Source of the DNA: Candidatus Bathyarchaeota archaeon
GTDB taxonomy: Archaea; Thermoproteota; Bathyarchaeia; RBG-16-48-13; GCA-020345945
Length of the DNA: 8,690 nt
Direction of reading: 5' to 3'
NCBI GenBank assembly: GCA_020345945.1
Contig: CP070773.1
Coordinates: 1,075,524 to 1,084,213, forward strand
Of the stretch, positions 1 to 6,083 are shown in pieces; the first letter of the stretch is position 1, and every line of letters starts with the position of its first letter. The notes beneath the pieces are model-generated. The model made no database searches and was not told where the DNA came from. It saw nothing but the letters and a program-made list of their open reading frames with translations. Made by a program: the position numbers and the translations under genes.

Positions 1-209
1 GAGTAGACAAAGTTGATCTCGTCGCTGACAAGATAAGCAAACAACGGTCTTATCTTATTCTTGAACGCTACTTTTCCTGCTTCTACAAAGCCTAGGGCAA
101 ATCTAAGGTCGAATGGTCTCTCTAAACTCATATCTTCCGTCAAGACATGAAAGTCTCTGCCATCCAGCCGGATGATCGAGAAGTCTCCCTTGGCTTGTTC
201 ATTGCTCAA
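1..209 (-). CDS. thg1: Thg1-family tRNA(His) guanylyltransferase-like protein, N-terminal part (runs off the left edge)
   Basis: Reading the minus strand from a TTG at 209..207 gives 69 codons with no stop before the window ends. Residues 14-18 read RLDGR, followed by DFH, and residues 62-67 read SDEINF. These are the two hallmark blocks of the Thg1 palm domain, and they carry the two-metal ligands (D16, the G17 backbone, D63, followed by E64). Between them lies ERPFDLRFA, matching the family's E(K/R)P.D.RFA segment. Thg1 enzymes add nucleotides in the 3'-5' direction. Eukaryotic members add G-1 to tRNA(His); archaeal and bacterial members mostly perform templated 5'-end repair, so that is the likelier role here. 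The TTG overlaps the TGA stop of the upstream GTPase gene (TTGA), and a GGAG at 223..220 is correctly spaced, so translation is probably coupled. Family members are roughly 240-270 residues, so most of the protein is missing. Confidence 0.83.
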   Translation of the reverse strand, partial: MSNEQAKGDFSIIRLDGRDFHVLTEDMSLERPFDLRFALGFVEAGKVAFKNKIRPLFAYLVSDEINFVY

Positions 210-964
210 AAAATCTCTTCTCCGCCACGAAACTGTCTTTGAATTGCTGCATCGAGCTCCAATACTCCTTCATATGTCGTTGCAGAGACAGGGAAAAGCG
301 TGAAGTTTTGTTCTAAACTTGCTATCGCATTTAGAAGATCTATACTGATTAGCCGAATATCCCCCGTGAGTTGACTCTGGACAGCAAGTTCCAGTTCACT
401 AGGATCTTCGGACCAAAGGACCATCTTCTCAATCTCCTTCTCGGGGAGGAGATCAACTTTCGATAGGACAGAATATTGGGGGAGCAGGAAACGATGATAT
501 GCTGCCGTAGATAGAAAAAGATTTGAGACAAAGTTTGTTGGGTCGTTGGAAAATACGGCATCAAAAAGGAAGAGAACTAACTTACTCTCGAAGTCAAGTT
601 CTCTCGCAACATATGGTCCACTTGCCCTGAAAGCAAAAAGCTCCATCTGCCCAGGGGTATCGACAAGTACGTAGTCAGGTCGTAAATGAGCAACTTCCTC
701 GTTAATCTCGTCCAGCTTGACTGCCAAGAGATCTGAAGCCATTATCATCGCTCCATTCGGACCGAGGGAATATTTCTCCATAATCTCATTGACTGTTATC
801 AGATTGCGAATATCAACTTCTGGTTCATAGGGAAGGTTCATCACGCCAGGATCTAGATTTACTGTAATCGTATCAAGATCCTTTGACTTCAGAATATCTG
901 AGAGAGCTTTAGTTAGAAGCGATTTTCCTGATCCCGCGGTTCCAATGAGAAGTGTTCCGTACAA
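206..964 (-). CDS. GPN-loop GTPase
   Basis: The 252-residue protein shows the complete G-motif set of the GPN-loop GTPases: Walker A GTAGSGKS at 8-15, NLDPG at 36-40, the signature Gly-Pro-Asn at 68-70 (LGPNGAM), G3 DTPGQ at 102-106, G4 SKVD at 168-171 and G5 SAT at 227-229. The length is normal for archaeal single-copy GPN proteins (relatives of the Pyrococcus PAB0955 type). These form homodimers in which the GPN loop reaches into the partner's active site. Eukaryotic homologues act in RNA polymerase II assembly; the archaeal role is not settled. The start is TTG at 964..962, with a good GAGGT at 975..971 seven bases upstream. It follows the CinA-like gene after 82 bases and overlaps the Thg1-like gene at its end, so it lies mid-operon. 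Identity is firm; the cellular role is inferred. Confidence 0.95.
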   Translation of the reverse strand: MYGTLLIGTAGSGKSLLTKALSDILKSKDLDTITVNLDPGVMNLPYEPEVDIRNLITVNEIMEKYSLGPNGAMIMASDLLAVKLDEINEEVAHLRPDYVLVDTPGQMELFAFRASGPYVARELDFESKLVLFLFDAVFSNDPTNFVSNLFLSTAAYHRFLLPQYSVLSKVDLLPEKEIEKMVLWSEDPSELELAVQSQLTGDIRLISIDLLNAIASLEQNFTLFPVSATTYEGVLELDAAIQRQFRGGEEIF

Positions 965-1046
965 GATTCTACCTCATCAACATCATTTGAAAAGCACTAT
1001 CTACCTGTTCAGGAATCTAACTATATCTATGTAGGTAAAGAGGGAT

Positions 1047-1883
1047 TCAACGGCGCACATCCTCTTCGTTTGCTTCACGTACGATTGCCCCTCCTTGAGA
1101 TATCAAATTAAAGACAAGAAGGCTTGCCTTTTCCACGATAGATCTTGCATCTATAGGATTCTCGCACAGAGCAGACATATGCAGCTCAATGAATCTTCCA
1201 AGAAGCTCAGATCTTCTTGGATGAGATTTTATATAGACTTCAGGAAACTCAGTCATCACTTGGTCTACATAGGGGGATAGACTCGATTCTCCAAGACCTT
1301 TGACGACAAGACTCTTCTCAAAGTAATTCAGGTTCGAGGACATCTCAATAATCAAAGGTTCTACATACTCTGAGAAAATCGCTTTCATCTCATGAGGGAC
1401 TCCTGGCATTGCGATAATCCTAGTCTTTCCGAACTCAAGAAGAACCCCGGGAGCGGATCCTTGAGGGTTCTGGAGAGGAATGGCTTCCCGGGGTAAGAAA
1501 GCCATCTTCTTCATAGGATCTGTCAAGTTGAACTCTTTTCTTCTCCCTTCAGCCACTAGTCGGCGACCTCTTCTTTCTATCATCTGTAATGCCTTGTCAT
1601 TCAACTCAAGAGGTCTTCCCAAAGCGTGCGCTATACCTTCCAGCGTCATATCGTCGAAGGTTGGTCCCAGACCACCTGTTGTCAAGATAAAATCTGGATG
1701 TCTATCCAGAGTGGATCTTATAGCTTCGACAATCTCCGAAATCTCATCCCTGACAAGCACAGCCCTAATCATTCTTCCACGTAAGCTTGTAACGCGTTCA
1801 GCCAACCATTGAGCATTTGTATTGGATACCTTACCGATCAGAAGTTCGTTTCCAACACTTACCAATTCTACCGTGCAGGGCAT
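1047..1883 (-). CDS. CinA-like protein, COG1058 (MoCF/molybdopterin-binding-fold) domain only
   Basis: This 278-residue protein begins with the conserved strand and loop VELVSVGNELLIGKVSNTNA (about 5-24). It then has TTGGLGPTFDDMT at 68-80, NPQGSAPG at 139-146 and MPGVPHEMK at 159-167. These are the hallmarks of the N-terminal domain shared by bacterial CinA and eukaryotic FLAD1. In studied CinA proteins this domain hydrolyses ADP-ribose and related pyrophosphates. The separate C-terminal nicotinamide-nucleotide amidase domain of CinA is absent, as is usual in archaea, so the protein should not be called an amidohydrolase. The likely role is nucleotide or cofactor pyrophosphate hydrolysis, by inference. 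The ATG start has a TGAGGT site (1898..1893) nine bases upstream. The gene lies 18 bases after the zinc-ribbon gene, which suggests co-transcription. It is not a molybdopterin biosynthesis enzyme by this evidence alone. Confidence 0.9.
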   Translation of the reverse strand: MPCTVELVSVGNELLIGKVSNTNAQWLAERVTSLRGRMIRAVLVRDEISEIVEAIRSTLDRHPDFILTTGGLGPTFDDMTLEGIAHALGRPLELNDKALQMIERRGRRLVAEGRRKEFNLTDPMKKMAFLPREAIPLQNPQGSAPGVLLEFGKTRIIAMPGVPHEMKAIFSEYVEPLIIEMSSNLNYFEKSLVVKGLGESSLSPYVDQVMTEFPEVYIKSHPRRSELLGRFIELHMSALCENPIDARSIVEKASLLVFNLISQGGAIVREANEEDVRR

Positions 1884-1901
1884 GTTTTCAATACCTCAGG
1901 C

Positions 1902-2108
1902 TCAATCCTTCTTCGATAGCCACCATTTGAGGTATTCTTTACGTTCTCGACGATGTTTCTCCTCAGGAGACTCAATCTCTGGTCGGGAACGAGCACGTAT
2001 CTCGATCAACTCTTGATAGGTTAGAGAAAGACCGCAACTCTTGCAGGCATATTTCCTAATACGAGAGTCATAAGCCATCTCTCCTCCACATTCTGGACAG
2101 AAGGGCAT
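1902..2108 (-). CDS. Small zinc-ribbon protein, function unknown
   Basis: The 68-residue product has two knuckles, CPECGG (C4, C7) and CKSCG (C22, C25), with 14 residues between them. This is a classic one-zinc ribbon resembling the N-terminal ribbons of RPB9/TFS or TFIIB-type proteins. After residue 30 the chain becomes charged and probably helical, with many E, R and K residues, ending KEYLKWWLSKKD. No other domain is visible. The ATG is preceded by AGGGA at 2119..2115, a weak ribosome binding site six bases away. The gene sits 18 bases before the CinA-like gene. Possible roles are a nucleic-acid or transcription-complex adaptor, or a small partner of a neighbouring protein. The sequence does not decide, and the ribbon itself is the only firm statement. 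Confidence 0.87.
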   Translation of the reverse strand: MPFCPECGGEMAYDSRIRKYACKSCGLSLTYQELIEIRARSRPEIESPEEKHRRERKEYLKWWLSKKD

Positions 2109-2200
2109 AGGTGTTCCCTGTCTTATTGAAGATCTAAGAAGAAGAAAACAATCTCATCTTTTAGCTTTTCGCTCAAGTAGTGTTGAGAGGCAGGAATAGA

Positions 2201-2232
2201 CTATTCTAAATGAATGGATCTTCCTAGAATAG
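2201..2232. repeat. Perfect 8-base inverted repeat over the membrane-protein stop codon
   Basis: CTATTCTA at 2201-2208 is exactly repeated in inverted form as TAGAATAG at 2225-2232, with a 16-base loop. The right arm covers the TAG stop (2226..2224) of the membrane-protein gene. A further GAATAG at 2194-2199, one base left of the left arm, can also pair with CTATTC, so two mutually exclusive hairpins are possible. On the minus strand a T-rich stretch follows at about 2150-2129. The unit may therefore be a 3'-end processing or termination region between the membrane gene and the zinc-ribbon gene. The repeat is seen directly; its role is inferred. Confidence 0.5.
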
Positions 2233-2640
2233 AACTGGTTCAAGTATCTCGAAGAACAGGACTAGTCCAATACCGCCTACAACCAGATCCCGACCGAGTC
2301 GTTTGTTTAGGCTTGTCATGTATAGGAATGTCCCCAGAAACACCATGAAGGAGTATGAAAGACGGCCGATAAGGAGGAGTGCTTCAGTAGCGAGATCGAT
2401 CGTCGTCTTTACCCTTTGCACAATTCGACCGAGCATATCATCAACTGGTTTTTCAGAACTATTGTCGATTGCTGGGCGGAGAGAGACGGTAGGAAGAGTC
2501 ATGGATGAGACTAGGAGCGTAAATGCGAAGAAGAGAAGAAGATTGCGGATACTCTTCACAAAGACACCCATATTGAGTTCCGAGAAAACTGATTTAAGCA
2601 CCATCGTCTGACGAATGCGAGAAGTATAGCGCTGACTCAA
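2224..2640 (-). CDS. Small three-helix membrane protein, function unknown
   Basis: The 138-residue product has three hydrophobic stretches, at about 33-54 (NLLLFFAFTLLVSSMTL), 87-109 and 117-137. A polar, probably amphipathic section (about 55-86) lies between the first two. The loop between the last two is short and positively charged (SLNKRLGRDL, about 110-119). The first stretch, following basic KSIRN, could be a cleaved signal peptide, leaving a two-helix hairpin. I do not recognise the family. The start is uncertain: TTG at 2640..2638 gives the full length, while ATG codons at 2604..2602 (residue 13) and 2571..2569 (residue 24) are alternatives. None has a convincing ribosome binding site. 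The residue-24 start would place the first hydrophobic stretch near the N terminus as in signal peptides. The gene is divergent from prs and 115 bases upstream of the zinc-ribbon gene. Confidence 0.72.
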   Translation of the reverse strand: MSQRYTSRIRQTMVLKSVFSELNMGVFVKSIRNLLLFFAFTLLVSSMTLPTVSLRPAIDNSSEKPVDDMLGRIVQRVKTTIDLATEALLLIGRLSYSFMVFLGTFLYMTSLNKRLGRDLVVGGIGLVLFFEILEPVLF

Positions 2641-2662
2641 GAATTGTGAGCTATAGGACGGA

Positions 2663-2669
2663 GATATAG
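2663..2669 (-). promoter_or_regulatory. Possible TATA box for the membrane-protein gene
   Basis: The minus strand reads CTATATC here, about 26 bases upstream of the TTG at 2640. With the usual archaeal TATA-to-start distance, transcription would begin at or very near that TTG and give a leaderless message. This would explain the missing ribosome binding site. The motif is short and AT-rich, so this remains tentative. Confidence 0.3.
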
Positions 2670-2680
2670 TCCTTGATTGT

Positions 2681-2696
2681 GAAAGTTGTTTTTATT
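2681..2696 (+). promoter_or_regulatory. Probable BRE/TATA promoter for the prs-trmG10-rnz operon
   Basis: A purine-rich GAAAG (2681-2685) precedes TTTTTATT (2689-2696), resembling an archaeal BRE plus TATA box. Initiation about 25 bases downstream would fall near 2718. This gives a leader of roughly 26 bases that carries the GAGGG at 2732-2736 ahead of the TTG start at 2745. It is the only AT-rich candidate in the 104-base divergent gap that faces right. Confidence 0.42.
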
Positions 2697-2711
2697 CTAG
2701 TTGAAGAGAAG

Positions 2712-2730
2712 TTATCCGGATTCTGGATAA
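2712..2730. promoter_or_regulatory. Dyad in the prs leader, possible operator
   Basis: TTATCC (2712-2717) and GGATAA (2725-2730) form a perfect 6-base inverted repeat with a 7-base spacer. Within it, ATCCGGAT (2714-2721) is itself an 8-base palindrome. The element covers the predicted transcription start of the prs operon and ends just before its ribosome binding site, a position where a repressor could block initiation. Function is inferred only from position and symmetry. Confidence 0.33.
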
Positions 2731-2744
2731 AGAGGGTATGAGAT

Positions 2745-3623
2745 TTGAAGGTAGTATCTGGACCGGCATCAATAGAGTTAGGAGAAAAGGTATCTGAAAA
2801 TCTCGGAGTCCATAATATTCCTTTAGAGTCTAAAGTATTCCCAGACGGAGAGTCCTATCTGAGATATGTAGAGGAGATCAGGGATGAAGAAGTCGTTCTA
2901 GTTCAGACAACTAGCCCACCTCAAGATACAAGGTTGGTACAACTATTGCTTCTCATCGATGCAGCAAAGAAACTCGGTGCAGAGAAAGTGACAGCTGTAG
3001 TCCCTTACTTGGCCTATGCAAGACAAGACAAGGTCTTTCGATCAGGAGAGGTAGTGAGTGCAAAGGCAATTGCTAGACTGATTGAGGCAGCAGGAGCAGA
3101 TGTCTTCTTCACAGTAAATATTCATGCTCCAAGCATACTGGATGCCTTTAACATTCCAGCACACAACCTATCAGCTATTACAGAATTAGCACAATACTTC
3201 AAAAGAATAGGACTTGAAGACGCCCTCTCTTTAGCCCCAGATATCGGAGCAGTCGAGATAGCTGCAGAGGCAGATAAAGTTCTAGGAGGAGGATATGGAT
3301 ATCTTAGGAAGGAGAGAGACAGAGTCACAGGAGAGATAGCCATGGAAGATGTGAAACTAAATGTGGAGGGAAGAAATGCAATAGTATTCGACGACATTAT
3401 CAGTACGGGAGGCACAACAGCAGCAGCCGTAAAGATACTGAAGAACCAAGGGGCTAAGAGAGTCTTCGCGGCCTGTGTCCATCCCCTCATGATTGGAGAA
3501 GCAGAGAAGAGAATCCTCGAGAACGGTGCAGAGGGTATCATAGGTACTGACTGCGTAAAGAACAAGTTCAGTCAAGTCTCTGTAGCACCGGTAATAGCCA
3601 GTGCCGTTTCGAGGATAGACTGA
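2745..3623 (+). CDS. prs: Ribose-phosphate pyrophosphokinase (PRPP synthetase)
   Basis: The enzyme transfers the pyrophosphate of ATP to ribose 5-phosphate to make PRPP for purine, pyrimidine, histidine and tryptophan synthesis in the cytosol. The 292-residue length suits archaeal members. Seen in order are the N-terminal VVSG, KVFPDGESYLR (30-40), PYLAYARQDK (87-96), the metal-site VNIHAP segment (124-129, H127), the catalytic flexible-loop lysine/arginine RKERD (188-192), and the PRPP loop DDIISTGGTT (216-225). The start is TTG at 2745, chosen because it gives the family's MKVVSG beginning and lies eight bases after GAGGG (2732-2736). Its TGA shares one base with the ATG of the downstream methyltransferase gene, so the two are translationally linked. 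Identity is firm; quaternary structure and allosteric control cannot be judged from sequence. Confidence 0.96.
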   Translation: MKVVSGPASIELGEKVSENLGVHNIPLESKVFPDGESYLRYVEEIRDEEVVLVQTTSPPQDTRLVQLLLLIDAAKKLGAEKVTAVVPYLAYARQDKVFRSGEVVSAKAIARLIEAAGADVFFTVNIHAPSILDAFNIPAHNLSAITELAQYFKRIGLEDALSLAPDIGAVEIAAEADKVLGGGYGYLRKERDRVTGEIAMEDVKLNVEGRNAIVFDDIISTGGTTAAAVKILKNQGAKRVFAACVHPLMIGEAEKRILENGAEGIIGTDCVKNKFSQVSVAPVIASAVSRID

Positions 3624-4663
3624 TGGCATCGAAGTTCTTCATTCGTACCTCAGGCGAAAACGAGGAACTTGCTGATGCAGAGATAAGAGCAGTTCTAGAG
3701 TCGGAAGAGATCCAGTACAAGATACAAAAGAAACTTCCTCAAGTCACTCTTCTTTCCTCAGTCCAGAGATCATTAAAGATTATCTCACAGAAATGCTCCC
3801 TCACGAAAGAAGGAGGACTACTGCTTTTTGTCTGCGAGGCGAAACCTAAAGAAATCTCTGAGAAGGTAATGGACATCAACCGAAGCTGTTTGGGCTCAAC
3901 CCAAGATACATTCTCTGTAAGAGTAAGAAGAATCCAAGGAAGTTCGAAAGAGATACAGACAGAAGTTCTGGAAGAACAAATAGGTAGACTCATTCTTCAG
4001 AAGAGACCCGATTTGAAAGTAGAATTAGCGAAACCAGAACGCCAATTTGTAGGTCTATTAACCGGAGAAGAGATGGTATTCGGCTTGAAAAGAATAGAAG
4101 TCAGAACAAGAGATTTCACGTCTAGAAGACCAAGGAGTAAGCCGTTCTTTCACCCATCGTCAATGTCCCCCGTTCTTGCCAGAACCATGGTGAACTTATC
4201 CAGATGCAAAGAAGGAAAACTTCTACTCGACCCCTTCTGTGGAACCGGAGGGATTCTCGTAGAAGCAGGACTAACAGGAAGAAGAGTACTTGGGTCAGAC
4301 GTAAAGATGGAGATGGTCTCTGGAACACTTCAAAACTTGATTCACTGCGGTATCAGTCCTGAAGGTCTAACGGTTAGTGAAATCAGCCATCTACCATTCG
4401 TGGAAGTCGACTCTATTGCAACAGACGCGCCGTATGGAAAACTCTCGACTACCCTTGGAGTCCAGCCAGAATCGGTAATCAGGAGATTCTTGAATTCCGC
4501 AGCAAAGATTATCCCCAAAGGAAGATACGTCTGCCTCGGCTCTCGAATAAAGATAGATCATAAGGATATGGCCAGAGAAGCAGGATTCAAGATTGTTGAA
4601 AACCTACAAGTCAGGGAACATCGAAGCTTAACACGAGTAATATCAGTACTAAGAAGAGAGTAG
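3623..4663 (+). CDS. trmG10: THUMP-domain tRNA (guanine-N2) methyltransferase, Trm-G10 type
   Basis: The 346-residue product has an N-terminal RNA-binding half with a THUMP-like region (about 50-160), then a Rossmann-type SAM methyltransferase. The pre-motif FFHPSSMSPVLARTMVNL (175-192) and motif I DPFCGTGG (203-210) are those of the Trm-G10/Trm11 family, which makes N2-methyl- or dimethylguanosine at tRNA position 10. An acidic SAM-ribose motif GSDVK lies at 224-228. Motif IV, normally DPPY, reads TDAPYG here (267-272), with alanine in place of the first proline. The aspartate and the Pro-Tyr pair are kept, so activity is likely but merits attention. The ATG at 3623 overlaps the prs stop by one base and has GAGG at 3611-3614. 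RNase Z follows, so two tRNA maturation steps are co-encoded. Confidence 0.9.
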   Translation: MASKFFIRTSGENEELADAEIRAVLESEEIQYKIQKKLPQVTLLSSVQRSLKIISQKCSLTKEGGLLLFVCEAKPKEISEKVMDINRSCLGSTQDTFSVRVRRIQGSSKEIQTEVLEEQIGRLILQKRPDLKVELAKPERQFVGLLTGEEMVFGLKRIEVRTRDFTSRRPRSKPFFHPSSMSPVLARTMVNLSRCKEGKLLLDPFCGTGGILVEAGLTGRRVLGSDVKMEMVSGTLQNLIHCGISPEGLTVSEISHLPFVEVDSIATDAPYGKLSTTLGVQPESVIRRFLNSAAKIIPKGRYVCLGSRIKIDHKDMAREAGFKIVENLQVREHRSLTRVISVLRRE

Positions 4664-4666
4664 TCT

Positions 4667-4674
4667 GGAGGTGA
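4667..4674 (+). promoter_or_regulatory. Strong ribosome binding site fixing the RNase Z start
   Basis: GGAGGTGA is a full match to the archaeal anti-Shine-Dalgarno complement and lies five bases before the ATG at 4680. The upstream in-frame GTG at 4671 is part of this site, so it cannot be the start. The site begins four bases after the methyltransferase stop. Confidence 0.85.
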
Positions 4675-4679
4675 AGTCA

Positions 4680-5597
4680 ATGGAGTTGATCTTTCTCGGG
4701 ACCGGAGCAAGCATCCCAACCGAGAATAGAAACTCAGCTTCTATTGTTCTAACCCTAGAGGGAGAGATGCTGGTCTTCGATTGTGGCGAAGGAACTCAAC
4801 GACAGATGGTACGGGCTCACGTCGGCTTCCGTCGGAAGATGGATATCTTCGTCACCCACATACATGGAGATCATACTCTTGGTTTACTAGGCCTTCTTCA
4901 GACAATGTCATTACTGGGGAGAGATAACGAACTTCAGGTCTTTGGTCCATCCGGATTAGATCTATTCCTGTCATCAGCACTCTCATCACTCAGAGTAAAA
5001 ACAGGATTTCCAGTGAAGGTGATTGAAGTTGGCCCAGGGATTATCCTTGAAAGAAATAGCTACTTGATTGAAGCTGTTAGAGCAGATCATAATGTAGAGA
5101 GCCTCTCTTTTGGTTTACTGGAAAAGAAACGACCTGGTAAGTTTGACGCCCAAAAAGCAGAAGAGATCGGCATACCTGAGGGACCGGCAAGATCTCTTCT
5201 CCAGAGAGGAAGAACTGTAACCCTCAAAGACGGAACTTCAGTGAAGCCAAGTGAGATTCTAGGTCCATCCAGGCCAGGGAGGAAGGTCGTCTATAGTGGA
5301 GATACCCGTCCAAGCACAGAAATCACTCGTCTAGCTCAAGGAGCTGACCTTCTGATACATGAAGCCACCTACGATGACAGCCTTGCTGAAAAAGCAGCTG
5401 AGACAGGACATTCAACCCCAAGTCAAGCTGCAGAAATCGCGAGGGAGGCAAAAGTTCGAAGACTAATATTAACACACATTAGTTCCAGATACCCAGATCC
5501 TCAGCTTCTACTTTCCCAAGCAAGAGCCAGATTCCAATCTGTTGAAGTGGCTCAGGACCTGCAAAGAATCAAGATCCCAAAAAGGGAAAGCAGTTAA
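4680..5597 (+). CDS. rnz: Ribonuclease Z (tRNA 3'-end endonuclease)
   Basis: RNase Z cuts the 3' trailer from tRNA precursors after the discriminator base. The 305-residue protein opens MELIFLGTGASIPT, as family members do. It carries the zinc-binding metallo-beta-lactamase motif THIHGDH (59-65), a further DH at 136-137, SGD (206-208), the HEATY block (227-231), GHST (243-246) and LTHISSRY (264-271). These supply the two-zinc site and the RNase Z-specific histidines. The segment at about 153-185, rich in basic residues, is where the flexible tRNA-gripping arm sits in short-form enzymes. The length is that of a short-form (RNase ZS) protein. I chose the ATG at 4680 over the in-frame GTG at 4671 because the latter is inside the ribosome binding site. 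The gene is third in the prs operon and convergent with the UPF0201 gene. Confidence 0.96.
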   Translation: MELIFLGTGASIPTENRNSASIVLTLEGEMLVFDCGEGTQRQMVRAHVGFRRKMDIFVTHIHGDHTLGLLGLLQTMSLLGRDNELQVFGPSGLDLFLSSALSSLRVKTGFPVKVIEVGPGIILERNSYLIEAVRADHNVESLSFGLLEKKRPGKFDAQKAEEIGIPEGPARSLLQRGRTVTLKDGTSVKPSEILGPSRPGRKVVYSGDTRPSTEITRLAQGADLLIHEATYDDSLAEKAAETGHSTPSQAAEIAREAKVRRLILTHISSRYPDPQLLLSQARARFQSVEVAQDLQRIKIPKRESS

Positions 5598-5663
5598 ACT
5601 GATGGAATGGGGAGACTGCTATTTCATTATCCATAGATGAATTATAGACCCACTGCAGATTGG

Positions 5664-6083
5664 TTAACCTGCAACGGATCCACCTCTCCGCCTCTGGGTC
5701 AACCAGTCTAGAAAAGCTTCAGGATCTCGTGTCTTAATCTCAAATACTATTGAGCCTAGAGGAGACTCTTCTTTTTCTTCAGAGAATGATACTTGATTGG
5801 CAAAAGCAGCCTGCTTATTCAAACAGAAATGAAAGATGCCATCTCTCAAACCCTTTTTTACGACCCTACGTGCCGCACTAAGAATCCTCTGTTCATGAAG
5901 GAGTCTTCGGAGAGGAGATAAGAACTCTTTACCAGTCCCTTGAAAGATCATGAACTTTCCGGATACAGACTCTAAAATAACTGGACCCTCACACTTAACT
6001 ACGTTTGAGACTGCATGAATGACCCTTTGCGGGTCTTCGGTATTGTTTAGCTTGACCTTAATCTTGACTTCGGCTTCTTGCAT
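5664..6083 (-). CDS. UPF0201 family protein (COG1325), putative RNA-binding
   Basis: The 139-residue product matches the archaeal UPF0201 family. It has an N-terminal EVKIKVKLNNTEDPQRVIHAVSN segment (about 5-27), LLHEQRILSAARRV (61-74), FHFCLNKQAAFANQVSFSEE (84-103) and ESPLGSIVFEI (106-116). The family was annotated as a possible exosome-associated RNA-binding protein, a prediction from context rather than assay. Its ATG (6083..6081) lies inside the end of the UPF0200 gene, a 26-base overlap in a different frame, with no ribosome binding site visible. Translation therefore probably depends on the upstream gene. In some archaea (for example Archaeoglobus) the two families are fused as one UPF0200/UPF0201 protein, which supports a shared task. 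The gene is convergent with rnz. Confidence 0.85.
   Translation of the reverse strand: MQEAEVKIKVKLNNTEDPQRVIHAVSNVVKCEGPVILESVSGKFMIFQGTGKEFLSPLRRLLHEQRILSAARRVVKKGLRDGIFHFCLNKQAAFANQVSFSEEKEESPLGSIVFEIKTRDPEAFLDWLTQRRRGGSVAG

Noticed and set aside
965..1046. AT-rich stretch between the CinA-like and GPN genes, considered as a promoter
   Set aside because: ATAGATATAG on the minus strand is only loosely TATA-like and lies about 60 bases from the start; operon transcription explains the gene equally well.
1480..1812. 110-codon plus-strand open frame opposite the CinA-like gene
   Set aside because: It is antisense to conserved COG1058 motifs and shows no domain or start signal.
2738..2797. 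ATG just before the prs start, opening a 19-codon frame
   Set aside because: It is only one base after the GAGGG site and out of frame with prs; the TTG at 2745 has proper spacing and the family N terminus.
3122..3565. 147-codon open frame on the minus strand inside prs
   Set aside because: It lies wholly antisense to a firmly identified enzyme gene, has no ribosome binding site support and reads as a low-complexity shadow.
5654..5673. TGCAG/CTGCA inverted repeat between the convergent rnz and UPF0201 genes, considered as a shared terminator
   Set aside because: The stem is only five bases with a ten-base loop, overlaps the UPF0201 stop, and no T-rich stretch follows on either strand.
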